Both the position numbers and the translations under genes were made by a program. From contig CM056879.1 in assembly GCA_029876055.1 (NCBI GenBank), positions 2,604,001 to 2,668,000 on the forward strand: a stretch of 64,000 nucleotides of DNA, given 5' to 3'. Under the pieces are notes generated by a model. The model was given only the letters and a program-made list of their open reading frames with translations, did not search any database and was not told where the DNA came from. This document shows positions 1-11,106 of the stretch, piece after piece; position 1 is the first letter of the stretch, and each line of letters begins with the position of its first letter. The DNA comes from Madurella fahalii (lineage: Eukaryota; Ascomycota; Sordariomycetes; Sordariales).

Positions 1-934
1 AGAGATAATGCGTTGTTCATCCCGAGTCAAGAATGCTGAATGAAGTGTTATCTAACCACAGACCGCCCAATCCAGTCCAGTCCTGGGAGAGAGGGCAACT
101 TGCCATCTGCGATAGTACAGTACAAGACCCTCCCGTGGAGGGACGCGCAATGATCATTCTCAATCCCAATTTCATGTCCTACACCACATGGAGTAGAAGA
201 AAGCCCAGTAAGATAAGGAAGATAGTACACCGTGCTGGCGAAACGCTTCATCACATAACGTCGAAACCCCTCGCGTACCAAATATATAACGCCACGCTGC
301 GCTACGGATGCCTCCATGGTGGAATCCCATTGTCCATGCCCTTATCAGAGCAAACCCGGGATCCAGTAGCCTCCGGGTGCGCGTTGCCACTGCAGTCGCT
401 CCGTCCCACGGGGCCGCCTGGCTCTGCATCCGCTTCCGACTCACTGTACTGTACTGAAAGCAGCGATCTAGCCGCTTCATACCCTGTGTTCCCGTTCCTT
501 AGGCATAGCCATAGAAGGGCCTATTGTAGTCTATTTGAGGCTCTATCCCAATTCCAGATCCACTGCGACTTGAACACCCGTCGGCCAGAGGTTGAAACGC
601 GCGCTTAACTCAATGACAATTCTCTCAACTCCCAACATAATAGAAGACCCGAGATTAAAAAGCTTCGGTTCTGTGACATCTGCCCGACCTCACTAGCTCA
701 ATTGGAAGTGATATGTGAAAGACAAAGGCAGGCCTGTTCCACGCCGATAGTGGGGTTTTTCAGAAGCTTCCACAACCGTGCGCAATTGGCGGTCTGTGAC
801 ATGCGTGTTGCCCATGGCAACCACGCACCGCGAAAGGGAACTTCACTCCTCAGCTACGCCCACGCTTCGCTCCCAATTCTGCATACCTTATTACGTACAC
901 CCACTTTCGTCATTCTTAGCGACAATAAGGCATC
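1..934. other. Upstream region, no gene seen
   Basis: No open frame here has the look of a fungal gene. The one long frame on the plus strand (33-608) has irregular composition, no recognisable domain and no homologous feel. The last few hundred bases are presumably the promoter and leader of the SprT-like gene that starts at 935. Confidence 0.5.
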
Positions 935-2961
935 ATGGTGAGGCTAGCCAAGTCAATAACGGACTGGGGCGATGACGAGGACGAGGCCGAATTCCCCGAC
1001 ATCTTTAGTCCCGTGCGCAAGAAGAGGGAACAATCGAAGCAAGCCGCGACGACGGTGCGGCTAGAAACCAACAAAACTCTGCGACTGGAAAAATCAGCCA
1101 AACCAGCAACAGCGGTGAGGAAGCGTAGACTCGGACCTCTATCGGACAATCTGCTTCTGAGGGCATGGACGCCTGAGAGTGCTGAGGACGAGAAGAATCG
1201 GTGTCGAGAAAAGGAAAATAGTGAGCCGAGACGCACAAGAGTCAAGTTAAGGCCGAGGAAAGCGAAGCAGTCCATCACCACCCCCTACTCACCAGAGGAC
1301 AAAGAGGAAGAGTGCATTTCGGCGCAAGAGGAGGCCGCCGTTGACGATACATCGCTCTTCGACGCTACATTCCACTCATGCGCATCTGAGGGCTCAGAGT
1401 TGAATGAAAGCGAATATGAAGAGGAGGAGGACGATGCCCGCGATGAGTATAATGACGATGATGACGATGACGACGACGACGACGGTTTTCCAACAGATCG
1501 CTATTCTAGAAGATCGCCATTGAAACCTAGTAACCAAAAGAGAGATGGAGGCAAACCGCCAGGACGTACAGCTAGCAATGGGACGAGCGTGGAGGATGAC
1601 TCAGGCGCAGAAGTAAAGTCGGGCGCATCAGAACAGATACCAAGGGACAACCTTCTCCAAGGGCGGGCTCTTAAGTCCAAGCCTTCAAGGAGACAAGTTG
1701 CACTGCGGGAAGTAGGGCAAGCAGGCAATGGTCTTGCGGATACCTTCTTACGACTTCGACTGTGAGCCCCTACAACACGCTGATTTCGGAGATTTTAGTG
1801 GCTAACCTTTCCAGTGACGACGTCGTGGAGTTGCCACCGGAGACCGCCATCCCGCCAACAGCTCGGCGAGAATCGACACCCCCATCGAGTCCTACAACAC
1901 TGCAACCGGGGCTCGTCTCACCCAAAAAGCTGCCACGGATCCCAATCACCCCACATCGTCCAAGTACCGACTTATTCTGGAGCCAGGAGTTTGTTGACGA
2001 TTGGAACGATAAGCATTCCCCACGAAAGCAACTATTTCCAGACGCCATCGAGGCCAAAAAGAAAGGCAGAGTCAAGAACAGTCCCCAAAAGACGGCGCCA
2101 AAGGGTTCAGAGACCAAAACGGTATCACAGCGCGATCAGAAAAAGGCTTTTGAAAGGATCAAGCACGATATGGCCGAGGAATTCCTCAAGGAGCTCGACA
2201 CCGTCGTCACGGGCGGCAAGCTTGCCGAACTAACGGCCTCGACTGGCGGGATCCAACTGGTTTGGTCCAACAAGCTCAAAACAACCGCCGGCCGTGCGCA
2301 TTGGAAGGGGGAGACGATCCGCACAGGGGGTCCGGAAGGCACTACCAAGCGCAAGCACCGCGCTTGGATCGAGCTCTCGGACAAGGTCGTCGACAACGAA
2401 CACCGGCTGCTAAACACCCTCGCCCACGAGTTCTGCCATGCTGCCACCTACATGATCAGCGGCGTCACCAAGAACCCCCACGGGCCCGAGTTCAAGGCCT
2501 GGGGCGACAAGTGCTCGCGCGCCTTTTCCGGCAGGGGGATCAACGTCACCACCAAGCACTCGTACGAGATCGACTTCAAGTACGTGTGGGAATGCGTCGA
2601 GTGCGCCTACGAGTACAAGCGCCACTCCAAGAGCATCAACCCGGCGCGGCACCGGTGCGGGAAGTGCAAGAGCGAGCTGAAGCAGACCAAGCCCGTGCCG
2701 AGGAAGAACAAGGAGGGCGACGGACCCCAGAAGGTTACCGAGTATCAGGCCTTCATGAAGGAGCAGATGCGGTTGATCCGGGCGGAGAACCCCAAGACGC
2801 CGCAGAAGGATGTCATGAAGATAGTGGCTAGCCGGTGGGCGGCGCTGAGGTCAAAGTCGTCGACACCACTTCCGGAAGAGTCTGTCGAGGAGGTGGCCAA
2901 GAGCGTGGGAGAGCTCCATGTGGGGGGCAAGCGGTACGAGTACATGGACCTGGTTGAATGA
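935..2961 (+). CDS. SprT-like metalloprotease with C-terminal HMG box (GCNA/Spartan-like)
   Basis: Two exons, 935-1761 and 1815-2961, joined in frame across a 53-nt intron (GTGAGC donor, GCTAAC branch, CAG acceptor), give 657 residues. The N-terminal half is an acidic disordered region with a poly-Asp run at about residues 172-183. A SprT domain follows with the zinc-protease motif HEFCH at residues 480-484, then a zinc-ribbon with two CxxC pairs, then an HMG-box-like segment from about residue 583. This order of acidic IDR, SprT, zinc-ribbon and HMG box resembles animal GCNA proteins. Known members of the SprT family degrade DNA-protein crosslinks, so a nuclear role in DNA-protein crosslink repair is inferred. 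The neighbour MOG1 is convergent, with 589 bp between stop codons. Confidence 0.9.
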
Positions 2962-3550
2962 TACCCGATGTGTGACAAGACTCTGCCGAGGACCCAGCGC
3001 AGAGATCGAGAGCGCATCACAGTGCGTTGTACATACAATACGGGCACATTGAGCATTTATAGCTCCGGAGAGGGTTACCCTCTCCCAAGAACCAGTCTTG
3101 TCAGTAATCGTAGCTGTAGTGATACGCTCCCTAGAAACCATCAGCGTCTCATGAGCCGTTCAACATCAATGTCGGCAACCCCAGCCCTCCTCATCGCGGC
3201 GAAGAACAGGTCTTACTATGATGAAACGCCGATGTGCGAGAAACATGCTCTACATATGTGATAACTATAGCTAGGAAGCCACGTAGAATCGTTAATTCCT
3301 GCGCTTCAGTCAACGCCTATCCTGCCCTCCCTGCCTAACCAACACATGCAGCCCATCAAACCGCCTGTCAGTCGATCCAATCTTTGTGCCGGAATCCCAT
3401 CCAAGGTTTCGAGAAAAGGGGGGGGGGGTAACTAAGATGCCTAGCTAACTTAACGAACTATCTAAACCATCCATCCATGCAGATCACTTCCCACTCATAG
3501 TCTTCCATCCATTCCCTAGGATTGCCGCCGCGGCTTCCCTACCCCCTTAT
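2962..3550. other. Convergent intergenic region
   Basis: Lies between the stop codons of the SprT-like gene and MOG1, so it should hold both 3' untranslated regions. It contains a run of 11 G near 3418-3428. No gene seen. Confidence 0.5.
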
Positions 3551-4323
3551 TCAAACCGCATCAAAAAGCTTCCAGTCCTCGACCTTAAAGGTCGCCCAGA
3601 TGCGGGCCGCGTACTCGACCGCGTCGCCGATCAGCTCGCCCTGCTTGCCCAGCGCCAGGTCCACCTCTTCCTCGTCGTACTCGCCCTTGATATGCGGCAC
3701 GTTGATGGTGATGAGGATGTCCGTCTTCTCCTTTTCCAGCCGGACCAGCGTCAGGATCAGCGCGGTGAAGTCGGGCGCCGACTCGCGCCGCGGATCGTCG
3801 GGCGAGGTCCTGGGGGTTTGCGTGGCGATGAGGGTGTAGGCGGGGATGGATGCGCTAGAGGGAGGTGGGCCGTAGTTTTTAGTTTTGGACTTTGGGAGGT
3901 TGGGCTGGGTTGAAGGGGAGATGCTCACTCGAGATATGTAAACTGGGTCTCGGTGGTGTTCCACACCTTGACTGTGTCGGCGTCCTCACCGACGAGGTCT
4001 TCGAGGTGGACTGTCAGGGCGCGACCGTCCCGCTCGATGTCGCTACCAGGGGCGTCTACGCGTTCGGTAATGTCGATGATGATTGAGGTGAAGCCGTCTT
4101 TGTCGATGTAGACTTCTTGGTTGTCGGGGACTTTACGGATGGTACTGCAGCCAAGAGCGGGACGGTGAGCACTTTTGTCCTTTTTTCAAGTCGCGCAATG
4201 AATTGGTAGGTAAAGCTCTGGCTAGAAGGTGGAAGCATACCTGACGTCGGCAAAGTTGGCAGGCAGGTCGCAAGAGAGAGCCCCGCCAAACAGACGGGTG
4301 TTCTTGTAGCGGCTGTTCGGCAT
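3551..4323 (-). CDS. MOG1: Ran-binding nuclear import factor MOG1
   Basis: Three exons, 4323-4241, 4144-3929 and 3854-3551, give 200 residues, close to yeast Mog1 (218). Both introns have GT-AG ends (GTATGC...CTGCAG and GTGAGC...CTCTAG) and keep the frame. Family hallmarks are the early LFGGALSCDLP segment, the IRKVPDNQEVYID segment and a C-terminal half with ITINVPHIKGE. MOG1 binds the GTPase Ran, promotes nucleotide release and supports nuclear protein import. The start at 4323 places the conserved FGG motif about 12 residues in, as usual. It faces HNT1 divergently across about 0.6 kb. Confidence 0.93.
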
Positions 4324-4941
4324 GTTGTCGATAGCTGGACTTCGCTCAATATACGCGATCCGGGTAATGGCGTTGCTGTGCTTTCAGCGATTCTGGGTTG
4401 CTAGACGAGAAGGGTCGCAGTATCGCGCCCTAGTGGTTTTGCGACTGGGGATCAGGTAGTCATGTTGACTTGCGTGCAACTGTAAAGGATGGCGGGGTCA
4501 TCTGCAGGCGCAGTGGCGGGGCATCCATCACCCAGTGACCTGTGGTCACGGTGCCGCAGATCGCGGCGTTTGAAACCGACCTATAACATATCGATAGGAG
4601 TATAAGTGAGTCATTATCACGCTTTGTTATGTATACTAATTACCTGGATACATCAGGGCCCAAAGACAAAAGCTGTTGCCTGGTACATCACCAGCCATGT
4701 GGATGAAGACATCCCCAGATACCGATCGCAGTGACATGGAGTGTTTACCCCGCTCTAGCGAGGTTCAGCACTGTACATTAAAATGTACTGTACCTATCTT
4801 AGCTTAGCTAGCTGTAGCGATCCCGTCCCAACCGCACAAGGGACTTAAACCGTCGCGCGACGTCACAACCCCTCCTCAATTGACAGTCACCCAATACATT
4901 AACTGGGACAACCCTCTACAGCATCTCATCATAACAAGTCA
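4324..4941. promoter_or_regulatory. Divergent promoter of MOG1 and HNT1
   Basis: 618 bp between the two start codons. No coding signal. It must hold both promoters. No specific regulatory element is clear by eye. Confidence 0.5.
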
Positions 4942-5646
4942 ATGGCGAGCAAGATGGCCTCGTGCATTTTCTGCAAGATCGTCAAGGGCACGTTTCTTCA
5001 AGCTCCCAGAGCTCCAGGAATCTAGGCTAACCTCAGTCCCATACGCCAGGGGAGATCCCGTGCTTCAAGCTCTTCGAGAGCGACAAGACGCTCGCGTTCC
5101 TCGATATCATGCCTCTTAGCCGGGGACATGCTGTACGCATTCACTCTGTCACCCAATTTCCTAGCTCTAAAACTCACCGCCAGCCGCGGTTTTAGCTCGT
5201 GATTCCCAAGTTCCACGGTGAGAAGCTGACCGACATTCCCGATGACCATCTGACTGAGCTCCTGGTACGCATATCATATCGGACGCGGGGCATACCCAAC
5301 GCCCACCGAGAGAAAGAGATCTCTAACTAATGGTGATTTCGCTCCTCGCATGTAGCCCGTGGCTAAGAAGCTCGTCATCGCGACGGGTGCCCAGGAGTAC
5401 AACATCCTGCAAAACAATGGCAAAGGTGCACACCAAGAGGTCGGGCACGTTCATTTCCACATGGTTCGTCTACAGCAGCAATCCCCAGGCAGATAGCGAG
5501 CGAGGACCAGCAATATCCCTAACTGAAGAGCGGAACAGATCCCCAAGCCCAACGCGCAGGAGGGCCTCGGCATCAGCTGGCCGCAGCAAACGACAGACAT
5601 GGACAAGCTCAAGGCGCTGTTCGAGGAGATCAAGTCCAAGGTGTAA
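4942..5646 (+). CDS. HNT1: HIT-family adenosine 5'-monophosphoramidase (Hint type)
   Basis: Five exons, 4942-4987, 5050-5132, 5196-5264, 5356-5463 and 5539-5646, give 137 residues. The Hint signature is clear: CIFCKIVKG at the N-terminus, the RGHAL-VIPKFHG stretch, QNNGKGAHQEV, and the catalytic HVHFH triad at residues 97-101. Members hydrolyse AMP-lysine and other phosphoramidates. Introns 2-4 are ordinary GT-AG introns. The first intron (4988-5049) appears to be GC-AG: donor GCACGT, branch CTAAC, acceptor GCCAG. It is the only junction found that restores the conserved KGEIPCFK segment in frame; GT donors nearby shift the frame or introduce a stop. Confidence 0.92.
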
Positions 5647-5913
5647 AATGAATCCAATGCAAAGGTGGGCTGTCCGTAGCAGAGGCGGTTGGGTCAGCTT
5701 GCGGAATGTGCGAGAAGACAATAGAGATCAGAGAGTTGAAGGCAACGACCCAGAACATGCCCGTCCATTTCGGCGAACTACGCATGTATTCCTCTTCATA
5801 GGACGAGGGATAAGAAGAATTGTGGAGCGCATCTAAATCTAGATTGTGGACTTCTGCTGTTGTTGCTGCTGAAATTGATATCTACTCTTGAACCGTACCA
5901 CACACTAATCCGT

Positions 5914-7901
5914 TTAATCGACATCATCTGCCGATGTATCAACGGCCTGCGCGGGAGCGGCTGTGGCAGGGGCATCGGCCAATCCATTCTCCGCCTCGAC
6001 CTTGGCCTCGGGATACCAGTTGATCTTGCCCCCGGGCTGCAGCACGCCAATCCGGTCATAATAGGACCGCGCGCGCACATAGGGATCGACGTTCCAGTAG
6101 TCCTCGCGGAGCTTGGTCGCGATGGTTTCGCGCCGCGCCTTGATCTCGGCCGCCTTGTCGCCCTCGGGGTTCTGGATCCACTGCAAAGTGGCGTCCTCGT
6201 ACTCCTTGTACAAACCCTCCCGAGCTGCTAGCATCCGCTCTCGCGTCTCGGTGTCGTTGAGCTTTGCGTTCTCGCCATCGACTGGTTCGACGTATTGGTA
6301 CGTCCAGTCCTCCTCGCCCTCGAGGTCTTTGGGTATTTGCTTCAGGCTTATGAACTCTTCTAGTTCCTTGGCGTTGTTGGTGAAGTGGACTTTATTGGCG
6401 ACGACCGGGTCGAGCCAGCCGCGGATGACCTTCCAAATGCCTAGGCTGTGTTAGGTGTCGGAGGAACTATCGATTCTCGATGGGAGGGCTTACCTTGGAA
6501 AATCCAAGGAGCCTTGTGTACTAGCACAGTGCCTAGACACTCGGGATAGTTGGCTTCGAAGCACTTGATCATGAACTTGACCGGGGTGTAATCCTGAGAG
6601 AACAGTAAGCCGGTGAACCGGGGGATACAGGACATGAAACCTACCATGTTAGCCATGGAGAACCCGGTCATGTCGAATACAATCGTCTGCGAGAGTCAGC
6701 AAGCCGCCTAAAGGCAGTCATAGGTTTAACTCACAGCTGTATCGACCGGCGGCCGGAGCAGCATGCGGCATGTCTCGATGAGGTACACGGTGTATCGTTC
6801 CAGGGACTCCTCAGCCTGCTCGCCCTGCCTGTGTAGCCTGACGTTGACAAAGCAGATGGGTCTGCCCTGCTTGTCGGTGCCGTGGACGTAGCTGATGCCC
6901 TTCCTGATCTGGGTGAGGAAATCGTGCCCAAGCTTCTGAGCAGTCCCCTCGCTACCCTTCTCGGCCGCGAGCGCGGCAGCCTCACCGTTCTTCATGATGT
7001 CCTCATCAACCTTCATCTCCTGCGCCCGCCAGTTCATTGTCGACACCAGCATGATGAGGGCCCTCTCGACGTCCCACTTGCGCGCCCTCAGGAAGCGGAG
7101 GACGAGCGCGTCCGGATGGTCGTGCTTCACCATACTCCAAATCGTATCCCGGATAGACTCCGGTGACTGGCTGGCGAGTGTTTCGTAGAAATGCTTAGTC
7201 TGGCCGTATTTGTCGGCCTCCCCGTCCTTCCCTAGACTGAGCACGACGGGAACGTTTGCGGGTGCCGCTGTGGCCGAGTCGGCCTCTGAGTCCTTCTTGC
7301 CCTTGCGCGAGAAGAGCGACATGCGGCTCTTCTTCGCCTTCTTGCCGTCGGCATCCTGCGCCTTTTCGCTTGGAGTACCCGAGCTGCTGTCTGCGCCGGC
7401 ACCGTTCTGCTCCTGGCCGACCCCGCACACCTGGAAGATGAGCTGCCATAACCTTCTGAGCTTCTCCTCCTGCTCAGGGGTAAGGTTCCCTGGACGACCA
7501 GGTGCTATATCCGCGGCCATTTCGTCGAGAAAATCGGACAGTCCTTGAATCTCTTGCCGTTGTGGCTGGTTTGGCCAGAGAGTATAGCAGGCAGACAATC
7601 CTACTACAGCAGCGAGGAAAGCGAGAAGCAACCCAGACGAGGAAGCTTGTAAAGTGCTAGTGTGAGCGTGTCGGGCTTGTGCTAGATAAAGAGTTCCCTG
7701 GTATCTGGTGTGTAGGGTCCTTCTCGCACAGCCACAGCTGAGAACACGGAGTGAGGCAGGTGAGAGATACGCGCGGGCAGCAGGGGAAAATCGGGCGCAG
7801 CGAGACGGCCGGGCTAGACCAGTAGCGGGACTCCTGGCAGAAGCTGACACCGAGAGAGCAGAATGAGCAGACCGGGAAGAGAGACGCAGCGAGGCGTGCA
7901 T
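5914..7901 (-). CDS. Sec14-like CRAL-TRIO lipid-transfer protein with N-terminal membrane anchor
   Basis: Exons 7901-6735, 6686-6645, 6593-6494 and 6440-5914 (introns of 48, 51 and 53 nt) give 611 residues. The C-terminal half has the CRAL-TRIO-N helix region (VLRFLRARKWDVERAL) and the Sec14 lipid-binding core (TIVFDMTGFSMANM, then a YPECLGTVLVHKAPWIF segment), followed by an acidic tail. Sec14 proteins exchange phosphatidylinositol and other lipids between membranes. The first 80 residues are Arg/Ser/Ala-rich and almost free of acids, resembling a mitochondrial presequence, and a hydrophobic helix follows at about residues 90-109 (GLLLAFLAAVVGLSACYTLW). ATG 7901 is chosen because the frame upstream of it has no ATG. 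Mitochondrial location is inferred. Confidence 0.88.
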
Positions 7902-8712
7902 GGGAGAATATCTCCCTAGATCTCTACACAGGGGAATGAGATGGACAGTTGGCGATAACCAACCAATACAGATGTTCAGTATCCGTACGGCCTCATCCAA
8001 TGGCGAAGCAAGCTATCTCGGATGTGCCGAGTCAGTTTGAGGCGCAAGAGCCGTGGGAGTGAGTGCAACAGGTGTGCTAAAACACGGCGCAGCAGCAAGC
8101 TCGAAACGGTGTTAACGTACGTTGGTCTTACTGTGTGATATTAGCCAAGCAGAGTTGACAATGGCGGCAGACTCGTCGATCAACGCAGGGACGAAAAGAC
8201 GGGGCGAGAACAGGTGGTTTAGAGTTATGTACGAAGTATGGGGAGCGGATTTACAAGAACCGGGTGTCGGGCGCACAGGGCTTGATGGCGGGGCACGACA
8301 AGCCCGCAGGCCGGATCGCCGATGCAAGCGAAACCGAAAAAGAAAAGAACCTGCAGGAACAGCCGTGATTTGGCCAGGAATACCGGGGCTTCGGGCGGTC
8401 TGGGGTTCCCGCGGACGGACACTTGAAATTCTTTTCATATGGAGGCTCGACTGGAAGTCCCGGCTCCTCCGCAACCGAGCAGAGACTGCATGCCTCAACA
8501 GCCAAGATCAATCCCATCATCGGCGCGGCGTGGTCTTGGCAGAGGGTTAGTGCAAGTGCCAGGGAACGCTGAAGCCAATCACGAATTTGGTGGGGGTACA
8601 GAGGATTGCGGGGCAGTTGGGGACAAGCGACGATAAAACAAAACAACAGAGCCACACGCCAGCTCAACCATCAGCACAGCATAATCTCGCAAGCCCGAGT
8701 TTACCCTCCGGA
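7902..8712. promoter_or_regulatory. Divergent promoter region, Sec14-like gene and DAM1
   Basis: 811 bp between divergent start codons. Open frames here are short and show no recognisable domain. The open frame running into DAM1 from 8587 begins at a non-ATG codon and reads low-complexity leader, so it is taken as DAM1 5' untranslated sequence. Confidence 0.45.
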
Positions 8713-9526
8713 ATGCCGGGCGAAGACGCCCATCCATCCAGCCGCCAACGGGCGCGCTCGACGTCGCGTTCCAGGCCGACAACACCTCTCCGGCCGTCGT
8801 CTCGCTCCTCGTTCCGCGAATCGGCTCGTAGCAGCGTGCAGGGCGAGGCCCATTTTCCGCTCAATACGTTTGAGCCCGCCTTTGCCGAGCTGTCTGATGC
8901 CATGGCTGATCTCGAGGCTAACATGATGCACTTTCAGCTGATGCACGAAAGTCTGGCCCGGTTTAGTGAGAGCTTTGCGAGCTTCATGTACGGGCTGAAT
9001 ATGAATGCGTTTTGTGTGGATTTCCCAGAGGTACTGTGGGATCGAGAGCGCTAAAGGCGTGCTGGAAGATACTAATGGGCTGTGTGTGCTGTAGGGCCCG
9101 ATAGCGGAGTCGTTCAAGAGGATGAAGTTGCAGGAGGAGCAACAACAACAGCAGAGTAGGTGGCTGGGGAACAACCCTCGAGTGTCAGGGCTGATGTACT
9201 CTAGATATGTCGAGGCTTCCCGAACGGACGGCCGGCGAAATCGACAACGAAGCAACATTCATGTGCGTATCCCGGGGATCACGAGTTGGCGTCTAAGACT
9301 AATCTGGCCTAGGACAACGGATACGTCGTTTGTTGAGAACCCCCCGACATCGTCGAAGCCGACGCCCAAGTACCGGACACCGAACCCGGGAACTCGCCAG
9401 TCTCGATTGCCACCACCGTCGACCAGAGGGACGACGGCTGGCAGAGGAGAGACAAGAGGAAGAGGAAGCACCCGGGGAACACGAACTAGCGGGCTTGCAA
9501 GAGCCAGGGGCCGGGGCGTGAGGTGA
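8713..9526 (+). CDS. DAM1: DASH complex subunit DAM1
   Basis: Four exons, 8713-9030, 9095-9155, 9205-9262 and 9313-9526, give 216 residues. The signature is the helical core at about residues 56-106 (NMMHFQLMHESLARFSESF..., then YGLNMNAFCVDFPE), which continues across the first intron into GPIAESFKRMK. The N-terminus is Ser/Arg-rich and the C-terminus is a basic Gly-Arg-Thr-rich tail. Dam1 is the microtubule-contacting subunit of the ten-protein DASH/Dam1 ring that couples kinetochores to spindle microtubules. Each intron has GT...AG ends and all four exons join in frame. ATG 8713 is preferred because it gives the short basic N-terminus usual for the family. Confidence 0.93.
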
Positions 9527-9804
9527 AAGCGTGGGCCATTACCATATTCGTCACGCTTTCAGAAGGGATCAACCATCGGATGCTTGGTTAGGGCGATATC
9601 ACGATCGGCAAGCACACCAATGAGGCTATCAATAGATCGACCAACCGCACATGCTGACCCAGAGCTGGTTTTATCGAAGCCCGGTCGGGCCCGAGTTGAG
9701 CCCGCGTCCTTCAGATATGCCAGGAGATGGGAAGGGAGAGAGGCATTGGCCCGTGCTATAGGCGATGATATTGGGTCAATATCACCTGCACAGATGGCTC
9801 TCCG

Positions 9805-10236
9805 TCAAGAGCTCTCAATGGCATTGTCTAGATACTCTCTAACACGCCTAAGGCACTCCTCTTCGCCCGAATTAACCCAGGACCCGACGGCCGCAACTGT
9901 TTTGTTTCGGGACTTCAGGCCTTGAGTGATCTTGAGGTCCGACTTTGGAAGATCAAGCACCTAGTTGATAAGAGATTAGAATAAACGGGACAAGCCCCGG
10001 GACCATCCGGAGTTGTGTCGCGCAATACATACCTCACTGAGGACCTTGATAACTGCTTTGTTTGCTTCACCTTCGCGCGCTTGGGCTGCCACACAAATCT
10101 CGACGGCCTCTTCATCCACCGCGGCGATGCCTTCGCGGTTCTTGCTTGCCCCTGGCTTGACATTGCAATGCATGTAGAGCGTGCCTTTGGGGGTCTTTTT
10201 CGTCCCTGCGACGTACCAGAAGGCGCGTGCTGACAT
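9805..10236 (-). CDS. DUF167 / UPF0235 (YggU-like) protein
   Basis: Exons 10236-10033 and 9960-9805, joined across a 72-nt intron (GTATGT donor, AACTAG acceptor), give 119 residues. The family pattern is plain: CNVKPGASKN near the N-terminus, an AREGEANKAVIKVLSE helix, then DLKITQGLKSRNKTV. Family members are small alpha/beta proteins widespread in bacteria and eukaryotes with no established function. ATG 10236 is chosen; the same frame extends about 11 codons upstream but has no earlier ATG. The stop at 9805-9807 is about 280 bp from the DAM1 stop (convergent). Confidence 0.88.
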
Positions 10237-10674
10237 TATGGGATTGCGATGCACCAGTTTTGAGGTCAAGGTTCGAAGTTTATTTGGAGCTCATTGCATT
10301 TCACGACAATACAACCCCCACTTTTCGGTAATGGCCTATTTCGTATGAAGGCCTAACAGCGGGTGACTGGCGAGCGACTCTGAATAAGAATGTCACTATC
10401 ACGGCAGTTTCATTGCTCCACTGCTTTAAAACGAGGCTGAAATGGAGCCGCCTTTCTAGAGCTCTGAATTCGGTGACAGTTACCATACCTAACCCTAACC
10501 CATTCATTTCACCAGCAGTGATGCGCCCCAAATTGCCGAGATTCGGACCCAGACAACATCATCTCACTAGCAGCCTCATACAATATCAGCAGAACCACCT
10601 TTTGCATTGCCGTCCTTCATCAATTGAATCCGACGACCAAAAAAAAGAAAGAAAGAAAGCAAGAGAAACTGAAA
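10237..10674. promoter_or_regulatory. Divergent promoter of the DUF167 gene and peroxiredoxin
   Basis: 438 bp between start codons. It contains a telomere-like CCTAACCCTAACCC motif at about 10489-10502 and, just before the peroxiredoxin ATG, a purine-rich A/G leader at 10638-10672. Confidence 0.5.
10489..10502 (+). promoter_or_regulatory. Telobox-like CCTAACCCTAACCC motif
   Basis: Two tandem copies of the TTAGGG unit on the opposite strand, located in the divergent promoter about 170 bp upstream of the peroxiredoxin start. TTAGGG-binding Myb-type factors (Tbf1/Teb1-like) use such sites in other fungi to control housekeeping genes. Use here is inference. Confidence 0.4.
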
Positions 10675-11028
10675 ATGTTCCGTCCCTCCACCCTCCGGCC
10701 CCTCGCCCCAGCCCTCCGGGCTATCACCGCGCGGCGCGTCGCCGCTACCAGTAACTTCCACTCGACCGCGCGCGCCTGGATCAAGGCGGGCGACCCGCTC
10801 CCGGACACGGACGTGCTTATGGAGGGCACCCCGGGGACGCGTGTCAACCTGGCCGAGGAGGCGCAGAAGACCAACAACATGTTGCTGATCGGCGTGCCCG
10901 CGGCCTTCTCGCCGGCCTGCTCGGCCAAGCACATCCCCGGGTACGTCAACCACCCGCGGATCAAGGAGTTTGAGAGCGTCGCGGTGGTATCGGTGAATGA
11001 TGTCTTTGTGTAAGTTACCTCGACTGCG

Positions 11029-11106
<78 letters not shown>

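Noticed and set aside
7902..8000. N-terminal extension of the Sec14-like frame beginning at 8000
   Set aside because: The frame starts at a TTG codon; ATG 7901 is the first ATG and gives a sensible presequence.
10489..10502. True interstitial telomere
   Set aside because: Only two TTAGGG units and no subtelomeric features, so it is better read as a promoter motif.
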